From Beijerinckiaceae bacterium (GTDB taxonomy: Bacteria; Pseudomonadota; Alphaproteobacteria; Rhizobiales; Beijerinckiaceae): a DNA stretch of 7,586 nt. Below the pieces are notes generated by a model, which saw only the letters and a list, made by a program, of their open reading frames with translations, made no database searches and was not told the DNA's origin. Shown here in pieces: positions 6,752 to 7,586 of this stretch. Position 1 is the first letter of the stretch, and every line of letters begins with the position of its first letter. The position numbers and the translations under genes were made by a program. The stretch spans positions 1 through 7,586 of the forward strand of contig CANGRU010000069.1 in the NCBI GenBank assembly GCA_947456315.1, in the 5' to 3' direction.

Positions 6752-7294
6752 CTACCAGACAGGCTTCAGCGACTTGCGCCAGACTTGCCCGAGCACCGGC
6801 TCGCTACGCTTGGCATAGCGGGCATATATGCGGCCGCGCACATAGCCCGCGATTGTCTTGGGCAAGACAAGCATGGGCCTTTGCGGCGCCGCAAGCGCTT
6901 TGTCCTGTGTCTGCGCAGGCAGAGGCGGGCGGCGGACTGGCGCGAGACCCGAGCCCGGCTTGCGTCCTCTGCGTGGACGATTGGCCTCTTCCTCTTGCAG
7001 CATTCTGGCAATGAAATCGGGCTCATCAAGGCTTGGCAAAACACGTCGCCCGTCACTGTTCTCGGGCACCGGGCGCGTTGCAATGTCGGGCGCTTTGGTG
7101 CTTGCAACAAAGAGCCTGTCGGCAGCACGCCGCGCCTCGCTCACAGGCTGGTCATTAGTTGGCGGCCATTCGACGCCCACAGATGCTACGGGCTTGGCTT
7201 CGACAATATTATCTGGATGTTTGGCTGGAAGGCTTTTGACTGTTTTGCCTGTGCGTCGCAATTCGACGGCAAAAGGCTTGATCGATTTTTTCAT
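6752..7294 (-). CDS. Hypothetical basic protein with an AT-hook-like motif
   Basis: I do not recognise this 180-residue protein. It starts MKKSIKPFAVELRRTGK, has a middle low in hydrophobic residues and rich in Pro, Ala, Arg and acidic residues (probably disordered), then a short likely helix DEPDFIARMLQEEEA (90-104), immediately followed by RPRRGRKPGS (106-115), which resembles the AT-hook DNA-binding core (R-G-R-P/K-P). The C-terminus is strongly basic and aromatic, GYVRGRIYARYAKR followed by VWRKSLKPVW. No signal peptide or membrane segment is seen. The ATG at 7294 is chosen over an in-frame GTG at 7339, which would add an unlikely hydrophobic 15-residue leader; an AGG about eight bases upstream may act as ribosome site. 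The reading frame is preferred over two open frames on the other strand because those are rich in Ser, Arg and Cys without motifs. A DNA-binding or RNA-binding role is only inference. Confidence 0.65.
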   Translation of the reverse strand: MKKSIKPFAVELRRTGKTVKSLPAKHPDNIVEAKPVASVGVEWPPTNDQPVSEARRAADRLFVASTKAPDIATRPVPENSDGRRVLPSLDEPDFIARMLQEEEANRPRRGRKPGSGLAPVRRPPLPAQTQDKALAAPQRPMLVLPKTIAGYVRGRIYARYAKRSEPVLGQVWRKSLKPVW

Positions 7295-7383
7295 GCCTAA
7301 CCTGTTGCAAAGAAATACATCAATTAAAAGGCAAGCCACCCAGAAAATGGCGGGCGCGGCTCAAAACAAACCGAGTTTGAACT

Positions 7384-7416
7384 GAAAAGGCCGACATCGC
7401 AAGGATGCCGGCCTTT
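7384..7416 (-). terminator. Intrinsic terminator of the response regulator gene
   Basis: Read on the - strand, AAAGGCCGGCATC (7416-7404) pairs with GATGTCGGCCTTT (7398-7386), with one A/C mismatch and a five-base loop, and is followed by T at 7385 to give four T in a row, then CAG. It begins 25 bases after the stop of the response regulator gene and separates it from the hypothetical gene further along the same strand. On the + strand it is followed only by TTTGAAAA, so it is weaker in that direction. Confidence 0.8.
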
Positions 7417-7440
7417 GAAAACAACACATCTGATTTTCAA

Positions 7441-7586
7441 TCAGGACGCGAGATCAGCCTGTTCCATATCTTCGCCCGCGCCCTCACCCAAGGGGATGGC
7501 ATCCGACGAGAAGAGATAACCCGAGCCGCGCACCGAGCGCAGGTTCACGTCATATCCTGCATCACGCAATTTCTTGCGCAAACGGC
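7441..7586 (-). CDS. OmpR/PhoB-type response regulator, C-terminal end of the winged-helix domain only
   Basis: This partial gene enters at the right edge of the window and gives 47 residues before TGA (7443-7441). It begins RLRKKLRDAGYDVNLRSVRG and goes on to SGYLFSSD. This is the end of the OmpR/PhoB winged-helix DNA-binding domain: the recognition helix end 'LRKKL', the wing hairpin 'LRSVRGSGY', and the final strand. The family members are two-component transcription factors that bind tandem DNA sites after phosphorylation of an N-terminal receiver domain, which lies outside the window. After the domain there is an acidic tail of about 18 residues (AIPLGEGAGEDMEQADLAS), longer than in many members, which usually stop soon after the last strand. 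The sensor partner and target genes cannot be inferred. Confidence 0.87.
   Translation of the reverse strand, partial: RLRKKLRDAGYDVNLRSVRGSGYLFSSDAIPLGEGAGEDMEQADLAS

Noticed and set aside
6785..7385. Two long open frames on the + strand (6785-7300 and 6858-7385) opposite the hypothetical gene
   Set aside because: They are rich in Ser, Arg, Cys and Trp with no motif or ribosome site, and look like antisense shadows. The - strand frame has a sensible start, a helix and a basic motif, and ends neatly beside the next gene.
7430..7444. CTGATT-TTC-AATCAG small hairpin over the response regulator stop codon
   Set aside because: Six base pairs with no T-tail; the stronger hairpin at 7386-7416 already serves as terminator.

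Overview
The window looks like a stretch of alphaproteobacterial chromosome, probably Hyphomicrobiales (Rhizobiales) or a close relative. Three things point there: the proton-translocating transhydrogenase is split into three subunits (PntAA, PntAB, PntB); a tiny aa3-type cytochrome oxidase subunit IV lies just upstream of it; and the ABC1-kinase is of the subgroup I associate with these bacteria. The DNA is moderately GC-rich and even in composition. There are no insertion sequences, tRNA or rRNA genes, CRISPR arrays or other signs of recent transfer.

Layout from the left on the + strand: the last 76 codons of an M3-family oligoendopeptidase (PepF-like); an ABC1/AarF/UbiB-family atypical kinase; a 122-base gap holding a nested inverted repeat; a 48-residue membrane protein matching aa3-type cytochrome c oxidase subunit IV; a strong intrinsic terminator; the pntAA-pntAB-pntB operon, closed by a second strong terminator; and a beta-CASP metallo-beta-lactamase-fold protein of the CPSF/RNase J-like class. 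On the - strand, convergent with the beta-CASP gene (three bases between the stop codons), is a basic, low-complexity hypothetical protein with an AT-hook-like motif. At the right edge is the C-terminal wing of an OmpR/PhoB-type response regulator, also on the - strand and with its own terminator.

Functionally the core is membrane energetics. The pnt operon encodes a complete transhydrogenase that uses the proton-motive force to make NADPH from NADH. The ABC1 kinase belongs to the family that supports ubiquinone synthesis, and the small subunit IV belongs to the terminal oxidase. The beta-CASP protein and the AT-hook-like protein suggest a separate nucleic-acid-related neighbourhood.

I did not find an obviously new multi-gene system. 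The points most worth checking are the nested inverted repeat before the subunit IV gene, the terminator that sits so close to pntAA that no conventional promoter fits after it, and the unrecognised AT-hook-like protein.
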